This document shows positions 16,374 to 24,566 of a stretch of DNA of 64,000 bases, one piece after another. This stretch comes from JACCXM01 sp046328335 (GTDB lineage Bacteria > Chloroflexota > Chloroflexia > Thermomicrobiales > UBA6265): positions 62,001 to 126,000 of the forward strand of contig JAXLWU010000008.1 in the NCBI GenBank assembly GCA_046328335.1, given 5' to 3'. Position 1 is the stretch's first letter, and the number at the start of each line of letters is the position of its first letter. Below the pieces are notes generated by a model. That model was given only the letters and a program-made list of their open reading frames with translations, was not told the DNA's origin and did no database searches. The translations under genes and the position numbers were made by a program.

Positions 16374-17665
16374 CGCCGCGGCGTGAGATTGATGGTCGGC
16401 TCGATGCGGAACTGGAGGTGCGCGTGCGCCTCGCGCAGCGCCGTCTCCGCCTCTTGCGGCGTCTCCGCGCGGGCGAAGATGAACCCCAGGTAACTGGCGC
16501 CCTCGGGCAGGGCCAGCAGCGGCTGGTTGAGGGGCGCGGTGATTTCCACGCCGCTGATCCCGGCCACCGTGGCGGCCGTCTCGACGCCGCTGATGCCCCG
16601 CAGCATGCCGCTCTTCGGAATAGGGATCATCATGACACCCGCCGCGTCCCGCGCCCGGTCCAGTTCCGGCAACGGTAGACGCACCGCGTGGCGCACGATC
16701 AGCTCTTCCAGGCTGATGCCGGCGCCAAACTCGAGAATGGTCGAGCAGAGCCCGCCGATGGAACGGCCGGCCATCTCGATCAGCCAGACCCCGTCCACGT
16801 TGATCCGCAATTCGGCATGCACTGGTCCCTCGCGCAGCCCGAGCGCGGCCGCCGCCTCGGCGGTTCGCTGTGAAATGGCTTGCTGGACCGCCTCGGGGAG
16901 CCGGGAGGGGGTGACGTAGATCGTCTCCTCGAAGAAGGGACCCTCCAGCGGATCGGGTTTGTCGAACAGCGCCAGGGTGCGCAATTCGCCGCCGGTGAGG
17001 AGTCCTTCCAGCGCCACCTCGACGCCGGGCAGATACTGCTCGACCAGGAGCGACGCGCTCTCGCGCGATTCACTCACCTGGATGACGATGCGCCGGGTCC
17101 GCTCCCAGGCCGCGACGAACTCGTCATCGTCATCGGCGCGAATCACACCACGACTACCGGAAAGACCAGTCGGCTTGATCACGACTGGGAAGGGAATGTC
17201 GCCCGCAACCTGCGTAGGATTGGTGGCCAGAGGATAGGCGCGATACGCGGGAACCGGGACACCGCCCAATCGTAGTGCCTCGCGCATGGCCCACTTGTCA
17301 CTGGCGGCCAGCGCCGCGTCCGGATCGTTGTACGGCAAGTCAAGGACTCGCGCCGCGTGCGCCGCGAGGAGGGTGGCGGTATCGTCCAGAGCGAGCACCG
17401 CATCGACCGGGGTCTGCCGCGCGAAGTCAGCGATCCGCCGCGCGGCCGCATACGGATCGGCGTAATCGAGGGCGAGCGGTGCGACGCAACGATCCGCCAG
17501 GGCCTCCGGCAGATCGACACCCCGTACAACATCGAGACCGAGCCGCTCCGCCGCCGTCAGGAATGCCCTGGCGCGATAGGTGCCGGGTCCGGCGAGCAAC
17601 ACGATCCGCGGCGGCCGCGATCGAGCGGCTGCCGCGGGCGCGGCAAGCGGAGCGGCGCCGGTCAT
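16370..17665 (-). CDS. ATP-grasp domain ligase
   Basis: A 431-residue ATP-grasp protein, an enzyme that activates a carboxylate as an acyl phosphate and joins it to an amine or thiol. The N-terminal lobe (about 20-110) resembles a pre-ATP-grasp fold. The ATP-grasp part shows DKWAMREALRLGGVPVPAY, FPVVIKPTGLSGSRGV (P-loop-like), VEQYLPGVEVALEGLL and ELRINVDGVWLIEMAGR (metal-binding Glu/Asn). The order resembles L-amino acid ligases of the BacD/YwfE type, but that assignment is inferred. The start at 17665 follows GTGAG. It is first in an operon with azlC and azlD. Confidence 0.85.
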   Translation of the reverse strand: MTGAAPLAAPAAAARSRPPRIVLLAGPGTYRARAFLTAAERLGLDVVRGVDLPEALADRCVAPLALDYADPYAAARRIADFARQTPVDAVLALDDTATLLAAHAARVLDLPYNDPDAALAASDKWAMREALRLGGVPVPAYRAYPLATNPTQVAGDIPFPVVIKPTGLSGSRGVIRADDDDEFVAAWERTRRIVIQVSESRESASLLVEQYLPGVEVALEGLLTGGELRTLALFDKPDPLEGPFFEETIYVTPSRLPEAVQQAISQRTAEAAAALGLREGPVHAELRINVDGVWLIEMAGRSIGGLCSTILEFGAGISLEELIVRHAVRLPLPELDRARDAAGVMMIPIPKSGMLRGISGVETAATVAGISGVEITAPLNQPLLALPEGASYLGFIFARAETPQEAETALREAHAHLQFRIEPTINLTPRR

Positions 17666-17684
17666 CTCACATGCTCGCCCGGGA

Positions 17685-17933
17685 TCAGGAATCGGCCGCG
17701 TCGGCGACCTGCTGCTCCAGGGCGCGGCCAAGGGTGCAGACCACGACCGTGTAGACACCGCCAGCGCCATCGGGCGTGAGCGTGATATCGCGCACGCGCA
17801 AATTCGCATAGGCGCCCTGGCTGCGATCCTTGCTCAGCCAGGCGTTGACCGCATCCATCGCCCCCCCTGCATCAGCCGCCGCGTTGGCGCTGTGAAAGAG
17901 GAAGACCCGCGTATCGGCGGGAACGAGCTCCAT
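17685..17933 (-). CDS. Small hypothetical protein upstream of the ligase
   Basis: An 82-residue soluble protein of unknown family. It begins MELVPADTRVFLFHSANAAA, has a central helix (about 30-45, MDAVNAWLSKDRSQG) and a C-terminal beta-rich part (ITLTPDGAGGVYTVVVCTLG). I chose the ATG at 17931-17933 because AAGGAG stands six bases before it; a start at 17969 is possible. It lies 19 bases before the ATP-grasp gene on the same strand, so it is probably the first gene of that operon. No function can be given. Confidence 0.7.
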   Translation of the reverse strand: MELVPADTRVFLFHSANAAADAGGAMDAVNAWLSKDRSQGAYANLRVRDITLTPDGAGGVYTVVVCTLGRALEQQVADAADS

Positions 17934-18228
17934 GGTCTGCTCCTTGTCGCGAGCGCTCACCACGCTCACTTTCGTCAGATGCCGCCAACCGGGGCGGTAG
18001 CCAAACGGCGAGTATAGCGGGCACGCGAGAAGCGACTGACGACAGTTGCGACCAATCGCTCGAAGACGGACAGGTCAGCGATGAGACGACCCTAAAGCGT
18101 CGTGCGCTTTAGTGCCTGTGGCATGAGCAACGCGAGCGCATCAGGATTGGCTCTCGCGTCAAAGGAACACATGGTCCGGCACCATCACCGACAACGCGGT
18201 CGCGGCGACCCGACGCCCGCGGGAAGCG

Positions 18229-18969
18229 CTAGGCGACGGTCTGCGTCCTCGGCATCTCGCCGTCCACGGTACCCGCGGCCAGCGGATCGAAATTCGGCGG
18301 CGCGACTTCCATCCATCCCTGGCGGACAGCATGGAGGATCGCCCCGACCCGGTCCGTGGCATTCAACTTCCGCAAGACCGAGGTCATGTGGTTCTTGACG
18401 GTCTGCTCCGATACGAACAATGCATCGGCGATTTCGCGGTTGGAGAGTCCCTGCGCCACGCAATCGAGTACCGCCAGTTCGCGGGTCGAAAGCGGCATCG
18501 GCCCCTCGTTGTCGGCCGCGTCTCCGGGCAATCGCAATTCGGCGCGCAGCCGCCGCGCCAGATCCGGCCGCGTCATCATCTCGGTCCGCAGCAGGTTCTC
18601 GCCCGCGCAAATGCGGGCCAGCGCCGCTGTCAGGCCCTCGGCGCCGATATCCTTCTGCAGGAACCCGACCGCGCCAGCGCGGACCGCCTCGATGATGCGG
18701 TCGTCATCGACGTGGACCGAGAGCACCACGATCCGCGCTCGCGTTTGCTTGCGCCGCAGGATGCGCATGATGCGCAACCCGGTGATCCCTGGCAATTGCA
18801 CATCGAGCAGAATCAGTCCAGGCCGCATCTCTTCCGCGATGCGGATCGCCTGGTGAGCGTTGCCCGCCTCTCCGACAACCTCGTAGCGGCCAGTCGCTTC
18901 CAGGACCCGCCGCAACCCAGCGCGAAACACTGGGTGATCGTCGACCAACAGCACGCGCCGCGCGAGCAC
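18229..18969 (-). CDS. NarL/LuxR-type response regulator
   Basis: A 246-residue two-component regulator. The receiver domain (about 5-120) has the acidic pair in LLVDDHP, the phosphorylated Asp in GLILLDVQLPGI and the conserved Lys in GFLQKDIGAE. The C-terminal LuxR HTH (about 165-225) reads STRELAVLDCVAQGLSNREI followed by FVSEQTVKNHM. I chose the GTG at 18969, which has GGGGAGGGA nine bases upstream; the longer frame lacks a site. No histidine kinase gene is adjacent, so it is an orphan regulator with an unknown signal. Confidence 0.88.
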   Translation of the reverse strand: MLARRVLLVDDHPVFRAGLRRVLEATGRYEVVGEAGNAHQAIRIAEEMRPGLILLDVQLPGITGLRIMRILRRKQTRARIVVLSVHVDDDRIIEAVRAGAVGFLQKDIGAEGLTAALARICAGENLLRTEMMTRPDLARRLRAELRLPGDAADNEGPMPLSTRELAVLDCVAQGLSNREIADALFVSEQTVKNHMTSVLRKLNATDRVGAILHAVRQGWMEVAPPNFDPLAAGTVDGEMPRTQTVA

Positions 18970-19536
18970 CAGACATCCCTCCCCACGTTGTGACCGTGAA
19001 CAGGACCGTTGTTCAGCAGCCGGCGCCATCCAATCGCCACGCCACCCGGTCCGTGCACCCGGTCGACACACCTCATCCCCCGTTCGTCATGGGCGGGGAG
19101 GTCTCGGCCGCACCGCACTCGCGACCGGGCCATAACGAACCTCCCTCATGCTATGTGGCTTACGCCGGAAAGGCAACGGACAGATTGGCACAGGTCGTTC
19201 CCGGAGCAGAGCCGTCGTTGTGCCAGGCGGGCAATTCCGAAGACGCCGGAACCGTGCGGCGCTCCGAGGAGGTCTGCGCAACGTGCATCAATCGGCTTGA
19301 GTCCTGTCATTCTGTTGGGAACAACGCGTCGTCCCGACCGCAGGAGGGACCTCGGCGTTGGGCCCCGGTCCTGACTGACGACGAGACGCCTCGCTGTGGC
19401 GCGGCATGACCCAGCGTGCGCGGCGCTCTAAACGCGTGTCGTCGAACCGTTCACTGCCTGGGCATCGAGCGCGAGCGCCGCAAGCGCCGCACCCTGCGAA
19501 GCGCATGTCGGCGCGGAACGTGACGCCAGATCCGAC
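18970..19536. repeat. Long gap holding a family A palindromic repeat
   Basis: In this 567-base stretch the family A copy covers about 19305-19410: CGTCGTCCCGACCGCAGGAG followed by GGACCTCGGCGT, then ACGAGACGCCTCGCTG and CGGCATGACCC on the other side. The promoter of the response regulator should lie around 18970-19150, but I see no clear element. The remainder up to 19536 holds nothing that I can support as a gene. Confidence 0.65.
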
Positions 19537-20091
19537 CTACGCTTGTTCGAGCAAGAGGAGCAGGAGACCGATCAGGGTCTTGGCGTCCTGAATTTGATGA
19601 GGCCCAGGGGTGACGAGAAAGGCGATGTCGCTCAGCGGCACCAGGACCGGGCGGAGCAATTCATCGGGGTCGAGAACGCCACCGGTTGGCAGGCAATCGT
19701 CAGCGCGAAAGATGGTCAACCGCTCGTTGGTGTACCCGGGCGAGGTGAAATAGGACGCCAGTTGCGTCAGTGAGGAAGCGCCGTAGCCCGTTTCCTCTTC
19801 GAGTTCGCGCGCGGCGCACTGCTCGGGAGTTTCTCCGGGCTCCAGTGTGCCCGCCGGGAGGCCAAGCAGGGTGCGGCTGATCGGGTGATGACGCTGTCGC
19901 AGCAGGATCACGTCCCGATCCGGGGTCAATCCGACGATGGCCACCGCGCCAGGGTGTTCGACGACCTCGCGCGTGGCGATCCGGCCGGAAGGGAGTCGCA
20001 CCTCGTCAATGCGAACGTGGACCCATGTGCCATCGAAGCCGCGGCGGGTGGAGAGCGTCTCGCCCAGAGGAGGATCGTTCGGTGCTGTCAT
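19537..20091 (-). CDS. NUDIX hydrolase (ADP-ribose pyrophosphatase-like)
   Basis: A 184-residue NUDIX enzyme that cleaves a nucleoside diphosphate linked to another group. The NUDIX box is complete: GTLEPGETPEQCAARELEEE followed by TGYG (about 99-122). The surrounding pattern, with an N-terminal beta-sheet (VRLPSGRIATREVVEHPGAV), VILLRQRHHP and a Pro-Ala-Gly before the box, fits ADP-sugar pyrophosphatases. The ATG at 20089-20091 is close to the tRNA gene's terminator. The exact substrate is unproven. Confidence 0.9.
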   Translation of the reverse strand: MTAPNDPPLGETLSTRRGFDGTWVHVRIDEVRLPSGRIATREVVEHPGAVAIVGLTPDRDVILLRQRHHPISRTLLGLPAGTLEPGETPEQCAARELEEETGYGASSLTQLASYFTSPGYTNERLTIFRADDCLPTGGVLDPDELLRPVLVPLSDIAFLVTPGPHQIQDAKTLIGLLLLLLEQA

Positions 20092-20105
20092 GATGCCCTA
20101 ACCAG

Positions 20106-20140
20106 TCGAAATAGAAACGGCACCCACGTCGGGGTGCCGT
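20106..20140 (-). terminator. Rho-independent terminator after tRNA-Cys
   Basis: On the minus strand a perfect nine-base stem, ACGGCACCC paired with GGGTGCCGT around a six-base loop, is followed by TTTCTATTT. It lies five bases after the tRNA 3' end and is well placed to end the tRNA transcript before the NUDIX gene. Confidence 0.85.
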
Positions 20141-20144
20141 CGGG

Positions 20145-20215
20145 AGGCGCCAGGCGGATTCGAACCGCCGATCAGGGTTTTGCAGACCCGTGCCTTACCA
20201 CTTGGCTATGGCGCC
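20145..20215 (-). tRNA. tRNA-Cys (GCA)
   Basis: A 71-base tRNA with a seven-pair acceptor stem (GGCGCCA with TGGCGCC), a D-loop containing AAGTGGTAAGGC, the anticodon arm GGGT-CTGCAAA-ACCC with anticodon GCA, and the T-arm GGCGG-TTCGAAT-CCGCC. The discriminator base is U, as expected for tRNA-Cys. The CCA end is not encoded and must be added after transcription. A terminator hairpin follows directly. Confidence 0.97.
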
Positions 20216-20279
20216 GCAAGCGTTGCCGCGAGTCAAGGGCAAACAGAATCTTAGCATGCCCGGCTTGCGCCGCGGTGAC

Positions 20280-20460
20280 ACAGGGTGGCTGTCGGGTGGC
20301 GGGTGGCGGGAGTCAGGAGTCAGGAGTCAGGAGAACGACGATCTTTTCCGTGCCGTCTCGCCGTCTCGCCGTCTTGCCCACTCGCCGACTCGCCGTCTTG
20401 CCGTCTTGCCGTCTTCTCTTCTCGCCTCCTCGCCTTCTCGACTCCTCGCCTTCTCGACTA
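20280..20460 (+). repeat. Family C composite microsatellite
   Basis: It runs GGGTGGC units, then AGTCAGG heptamers (three in a row), then AGAACGACGATC, then many CTCGCCGTCT/TTGCCGTCTT units. The block order is the same as at 9620-9776 but in the opposite orientation. It ends exactly at the alcohol dehydrogenase stop codon (20458-20460) and fills the gap between that gene and the tRNA. Confidence 0.85.
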
Positions 20461-21567
20461 CGTCTCCAGCACCGGCTTCATGACGCGGCCAGCAGCCATG
20501 TCGGCGAGCGCTTCATTCGCCCCACTGAGCGGGTAGCGCGTGGTCAGCCGGAGCAGATCGAAGCGCTCCGCGAGACGCGGCAGCGCGGTGACATGGCCGA
20601 GGTAGTGCTTCTCGGCGAAGCCCCAGGAGCCAACGATACGCAGTTCCTTGCGGGTGATCACGTGCGGATTGAGGGGGGTCGGGCCACGGTCGGTGTACTG
20701 CCCAAGAGCGAGGAACGTCCCGCCACGGCGGGCCATCTCCCATCCTTCCGCGCCTGCCTCGGGGACGCCGGCACATTCCAGCACGACATCACCGCCGCGG
20801 CGGCGCGGGGTTTCGTCCAGCACCAACCGCACCCGCTCTGCGGGATCGGGCACCGCGAAAATGTCGATATGGACATCACCGACGCCGATCTCCCGCGCCA
20901 GATCGAGCCGGTTGGCTGGTCCTCCCACCAGGATGACCTTTGCCGCGCCGGCGAGATGGGCGTACATGGCCGAGGCAATGCCGACCGGTCCGCTCCCCTG
21001 CACGACGACCGTATCACCGGCGGTGATCCCGGCCACATCGATCACGCCGTGCATGGCGGTCGGGCCGGCGCAGCCGAGCGATATCACGTGCGCGGGCGTG
21101 ATTTCGTCCGGAATGCGAAAAACCGCCGAACCCGGCTGAAGGTAGATCGCTTCCGCCCACCCGCCAGAAAGTCGCGGGAACTGATTGAACGACTGGTTGA
21201 CGCCGTAGACCTTGCGCGATTCACAGAGCGTGCGGCGGCCCGCTACGACACACCAGTGGCAGTGACCGCACGGGATGTTGGAGGACCAGACAATAGCGTC
21301 CCCTTCCCGCAGCAGATTCCCTGAAAAATCGGTGGTGACGCCGTCACCGAGCTTCCAGACACGCCCGACCGCCTCATGACCGAGGATGAGCGGCAGGGGA
21401 ATTGGCAATTGCCCGTGATGAAGGTGAACATCGGTGCCGCAAACACCGGCGAGTTCGACACGGGCGACGAGTGCGCCGGACTCCGGTTCCGGTACCGGCG
21501 CCTCTTCGATGGCCACCGGCCGATTGAACTCCCTCAGCACTACGCCGCGAGCCGTCGTCAATGCCAT
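20458..21567 (-). CDS. Zinc-dependent alcohol dehydrogenase (MDR family)
   Basis: A 369-residue medium-chain dehydrogenase. The catalytic zinc ligands are in ELAGVCGTDVHLHHG (Cys) and LILGHEAVGRV (His-Glu). A structural zinc site is suggested by PCGHCHWCVVAGRRTLC (four cysteines, about 100-116). The NAD(P) fold shows VVVQGSGPVGIASAMYA (about 187-203). It should oxidise an alcohol or reduce an aldehyde or ketone. The substrate is unclear, but the GVNQSFNQFPRLSGGWAEAI segment is typical of threonine/sorbitol dehydrogenase-like members. The stop codon abuts the family C repeat, so the last residues may be repeat-altered. Confidence 0.9.
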   Translation of the reverse strand: MALTTARGVVLREFNRPVAIEEAPVPEPESGALVARVELAGVCGTDVHLHHGQLPIPLPLILGHEAVGRVWKLGDGVTTDFSGNLLREGDAIVWSSNIPCGHCHWCVVAGRRTLCESRKVYGVNQSFNQFPRLSGGWAEAIYLQPGSAVFRIPDEITPAHVISLGCAGPTAMHGVIDVAGITAGDTVVVQGSGPVGIASAMYAHLAGAAKVILVGGPANRLDLAREIGVGDVHIDIFAVPDPAERVRLVLDETPRRRGGDVVLECAGVPEAGAEGWEMARRGGTFLALGQYTDRGPTPLNPHVITRKELRIVGSWGFAEKHYLGHVTALPRLAERFDLLRLTTRYPLSGANEALADMAAGRVMKPVLET

Positions 21568-21921
21568 AACGAACCTTTATCCTTGCTCCACCCGCTCAAA
21601 GGAATGAGCAGAGCCATTCATCGCATCATGAAGCACTCGAATGCAGCAATTGCATAATCGCTGCCCGCGGCGGTCAGGTTGCCGCGGCGCGGACGCATCG
21701 GTGACCCGTCTTGCCAACACTGAGCACTCCTGGAGCGTCGTAGGGAGGTTGTGTCGTCAGGACGAGGCCATACGGTGTTGTCCCGACGAAGGAGGGACCG
21801 CGGCGTTGGCTGTAACTTGGCCCGACGCCGAGGTTCCTCCTTCGTCGGAACGACACGTCTTTCCCACGCCGCTCTCGCGTCGGCTCAGTCCGCCAACCTC
21901 GTGGCGGATAGGCGTCGATCG
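21568..21921. repeat. Gap with an intact family A palindrome
   Basis: The best-preserved family A copy: the left arm GTGTTGTCCCGACGAAGGAG then GGACCGCGGCGTTGG (21769-21803) and the right arm CCGACGCCGAGGTTCCTCCT then TCGTCGGAACGACAC pair over about 31 bases around a short loop (CTGTAACTTGG). The whole unit at 21738-21868 could extrude as a long hairpin. The rest of the 354-base gap shows no gene. Confidence 0.85.
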
Positions 21922-22473
21922 CTACTGCGCGGGTCGCGGCGTGGCGGGCGCGAACCCTGCCGCCTCGGCGGCTTCGACACTCTGGAAGCAGACCTCCGGG
22001 ATGGTGCGGTGGTAGGAGAGTTGACCGGGCTCGTGATAGGTGTTCGACGGCATGTTCCCCTTGATCGGGTATTCCTGCGGGCAATCCCTTGTGCCGTCAC
22101 CGGGCACCGCGCCACCATGCGCGGCCGCGGCGGCTTCGATCGAGGCAAGCGCCTGATCGGCGCGGTTGGCGAGACGCGCCGCGGCGCGATCGGCTTCCGC
22201 TCGTGCCTTGGCCAGTTCCTCGGTCTGGGCCGCCATGGCGTCGGTCGCCTTGGCGTACTCGGACCCCGCGGCGCGGTCAGCCGCCTGCTGCAGCATGCCG
22301 CCGGTGGCGACGGCCGCTGATTTGGCGGCACGATCTTCCTCTTCCACCTTGCTCTGCAGCCGGCGGAACTCGTCGACCTTCTTCTGCTCCGCCGCCTTCG
22401 CGCTCTCACGCCGCAGGTAGACGATGATCGCGATCACCGCGATGATGGCCAGGATGACGAGCAACTCTCTCAT
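21922..22473 (-). CDS. Membrane-anchored sunset-like domain protein
   Basis: A 183-residue protein: one N-terminal membrane helix (about 4-20, LLVILAIIAVIAIIVYLRR), a long Ala/Glu-rich coiled-coil-like stalk (about 25-115) and a C-terminal domain reading CPQEYPIKGNMPSNTYHEPG then LSYHRTIPEVCFQSVEAAEA and AGF. This pattern (YPIKGN, YHxPG, PExCF, AGF/Y) matches what I recall being called the sunset domain, found at the ends of envelope proteins and nucleases. I chose the ATG at 22471-22473 because the membrane helix starts there. It is a paralogue of the gene directly upstream. The function is unknown. Confidence 0.78.
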   Translation of the reverse strand: MRELLVILAIIAVIAIIVYLRRESAKAAEQKKVDEFRRLQSKVEEEDRAAKSAAVATGGMLQQAADRAAGSEYAKATDAMAAQTEELAKARAEADRAAARLANRADQALASIEAAAAAHGGAVPGDGTRDCPQEYPIKGNMPSNTYHEPGQLSYHRTIPEVCFQSVEAAEAAGFAPATPRPAQ

Positions 22474-22538
22474 CGCAATCCAACCTCCGGAACCCACCCG
22501 ATGCGGCACCGGCCCCCGCCGAGCCGCCGCCGACCTTT

Positions 22539-23315
22539 CTACTTCTGACTTCGCTGTCCCCGTGCACGTGATGGACGATACCCCGCCGCCTCGGCCTCCG
22601 CCGCGGAGGCAAAGCAGAACTCGGGAATCGTCACCGCGTAGGAACTCTGGCCGGGTTCATGGTAGATGTGGGACGAGGCGTTGCCCTTGATCGGGTACGC
22701 CTCGGGACAGTTGGCCGTGCCGTCGCCAGCGACGGCGCCCTGCGGAATGGCGACATCGAGTTCCACCGTCTCCCGCACCCGCAGCGCCTCGACGGTATCG
22801 GCGGCAACTTCGTCCGCGGCAGCGGCGGCCGCGGCCATACGCCTGGCATCGGAACGCCCAGCGGTTTCGGCTTCCTGCGCTGCCTGCCGCGTTCGTTCCG
22901 CGGCGGTTCGTTCCAATTCAGCTTGCCCGTCCACCTGTTCGCGGATGGCAGCCGCGGCCAGCATCTCCTCCTCATCATCTGGGACGGGTTCCGGTTCGAC
23001 GTGAGCCGGGGGAACGGGTACGGCAGCCGCCGAGGCAAGACCTTCCGTGGCTGCCGCGCGCGCCGCGCTGGGCGACACCGGGCGCATGATATTGGCGACA
23101 TCCATCGCGGAGCGCTGCGCCTCCGCCATGCGTTGCTCGCGCTGCTGCACCTGGAACCGTTCCTCGAGCGCGCGGCGGCGCCGCATGCTGAAGAAGACCC
23201 AGATCGCGACAACGGCGAGGAGAGCCAGCGTGACCGGATTGAAGATCGAACCCTGCGAATCGTTCGCGGCGGGCGTTTCCACTCCGCCGGTTCCCGCTTG
23301 CGGTGTTTGCGCCAT
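22539..23315 (-). CDS. Membrane-anchored sunset-like domain protein, longer paralogue
   Basis: A 258-residue protein with one membrane helix (about 27-43, PVTLALLAVVAIWVFFS), a charged Ala/Glu-rich stalk of roughly 150 residues, and the same C-terminal domain: CPEAYPIKGNASSHIYHEPG, then SSYAVTIPEFCFASAAEAEA and AGYRPS. The ATG at 23315 has AAAGGA eight bases upstream; the ATG at 23321 is too close to it. It lies 65 bases before its paralogue on the same strand, so they look like a tandem duplication. The stalk suggests the domain is held away from the membrane; which side is not certain. Confidence 0.78.
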   Translation of the reverse strand: MAQTPQAGTGGVETPAANDSQGSIFNPVTLALLAVVAIWVFFSMRRRRALEERFQVQQREQRMAEAQRSAMDVANIMRPVSPSAARAAATEGLASAAAVPVPPAHVEPEPVPDDEEEMLAAAAIREQVDGQAELERTAAERTRQAAQEAETAGRSDARRMAAAAAAADEVAADTVEALRVRETVELDVAIPQGAVAGDGTANCPEAYPIKGNASSHIYHEPGQSSYAVTIPEFCFASAAEAEAAGYRPSRARGQRSQK

Positions 23316-23450
23316 GGCCATGTTCCTTTCCCGCGGCACGCTCGTCCGCTCGTCACCAGATCGGACTCTGCCGCACGTTCTGGCATTTTACGGCACGATC
23401 CGACCCGGTCAGAGCGGCCATTCCAGATTGGCCGATGCTATCCTTGACAT

Positions 23451-24566
23451 ATGGTTTCCTCTGCTTCGGCGACCACCCCGATCCAGTCCCAACGTGCCAG
23501 GATTCCCCGCGCCGGTCGGCCGCGCGGCCTCTACGATCTGATCCTGCCGGAGTTGATCGACAAGGTCGCAGGGTGGGGACTCCCCGCCTACCGGGCGCGC
23601 CAGATCTGGGGCTGGGCGTATCGTCAGCTGGCGCCTGATTACGAGGCGATGACCAACCTGCCGGTGACGCTGCGCGCGCGACTGAGCGAGGAGATGCCGC
23701 TCTCGCCGCTCACCCCGGTCCGCACCCTGACCGCCGATCAGGGAGAAACGATCAAAACCCTCTATAGCACCGCGGACGGCGAATTGCTGGAAACCGTGCT
23801 GATGCTCTACCCCGACCGGGCCACGGTCTGTGTCTCCTGCCAGGTCGGCTGCGCGGTCGGCTGCGCCTTCTGCGCCACCGGGTTGATGGGGCTGACGCGC
23901 AACCTGAACGCCGGTGAGATCGTCGCCCAGGTCGTCGATGCCGCGCGGCTGGCGCGGGAGCGCGGACGCGAGTTGAACAACATCGTGATGATGGGCATGG
24001 GCGAACCGCTTCAGAACTACGTCGAGACGATGCGCTTCATCACCATCGTCCACGATCCGGCGGGGCTGAATATCGGGGCGCGACGGATCACGGTCTCGAC
24101 GTCCGGCGTGGTGCCAAAGATCGATGCATTGGCGGACGAGCCGCTGCAACTGAATCTCGCCGTCTCGTTGCACGCCCCGGATGACGATCTCCGCTCCCAA
24201 CTCGTACCAATCAACCGGCGCTACCCCATCGCCACGCTGATGGAAGCGATCGACCGCTACATCGCCAAGACCGGGCGCCGCGTCTCATTCGAGTACGCGC
24301 TGATGCGGGGCATCAACGACAGCGACGACATCGCGGAGCGATTGGCGGCGTTGCTGCGGGGCCGGTTGTGCCACGTCAACGTGATTCCCCTCAACCCGGT
24401 CGATGTCCTGCCGTACGAGCGGCCGGACGAGCAGGGTATCGCCCGCTTCGTCGGCATCCTGCACGATGCGGGCGTTCCGGCGACGGTGCGCTACTCGCGC
24501 GGTCTCGATATCGACGCCGCCTGCGGGCAATTGCGCGCCAAGGAAACCGCCACCAGCGCCGCCTGA
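23451..24566 (+). CDS. rlmN: 23S rRNA/tRNA adenosine-C2 methyltransferase RlmN
   Basis: A 371-residue radical-SAM enzyme that methylates C2 of A2503 in 23S rRNA and of A37 in some tRNAs. The iron-sulfur cluster motif CxxxCxxC is at Cys134, Cys138 and Cys141 within CQVGCAVGCAFCATG. Other family marks are NNIVMMGMGEPLQNY, RRITVSTSGVVPKI and the C-terminal catalytic Cys in DIDAACGQL (about 359). No ribosome site precedes the ATG at 23451, so the message may be leaderless. It overlaps the downstream copper chaperone gene (TGATG). Confidence 0.96.
   Translation: MVSSASATTPIQSQRARIPRAGRPRGLYDLILPELIDKVAGWGLPAYRARQIWGWAYRQLAPDYEAMTNLPVTLRARLSEEMPLSPLTPVRTLTADQGETIKTLYSTADGELLETVLMLYPDRATVCVSCQVGCAVGCAFCATGLMGLTRNLNAGEIVAQVVDAARLARERGRELNNIVMMGMGEPLQNYVETMRFITIVHDPAGLNIGARRITVSTSGVVPKIDALADEPLQLNLAVSLHAPDDDLRSQLVPINRRYPIATLMEAIDRYIAKTGRRVSFEYALMRGINDSDDIAERLAALLRGRLCHVNVIPLNPVDVLPYERPDEQGIARFVGILHDAGVPATVRYSRGLDIDAACGQLRAKETATSAA

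Noticed and set aside
23431..23451. TTGACA just before rlmN as a -35 box
   Set aside because: It lies five bases before the ATG, so it cannot serve rlmN itself, and no -10 follows at 17 bases that would make sense inside the gene.
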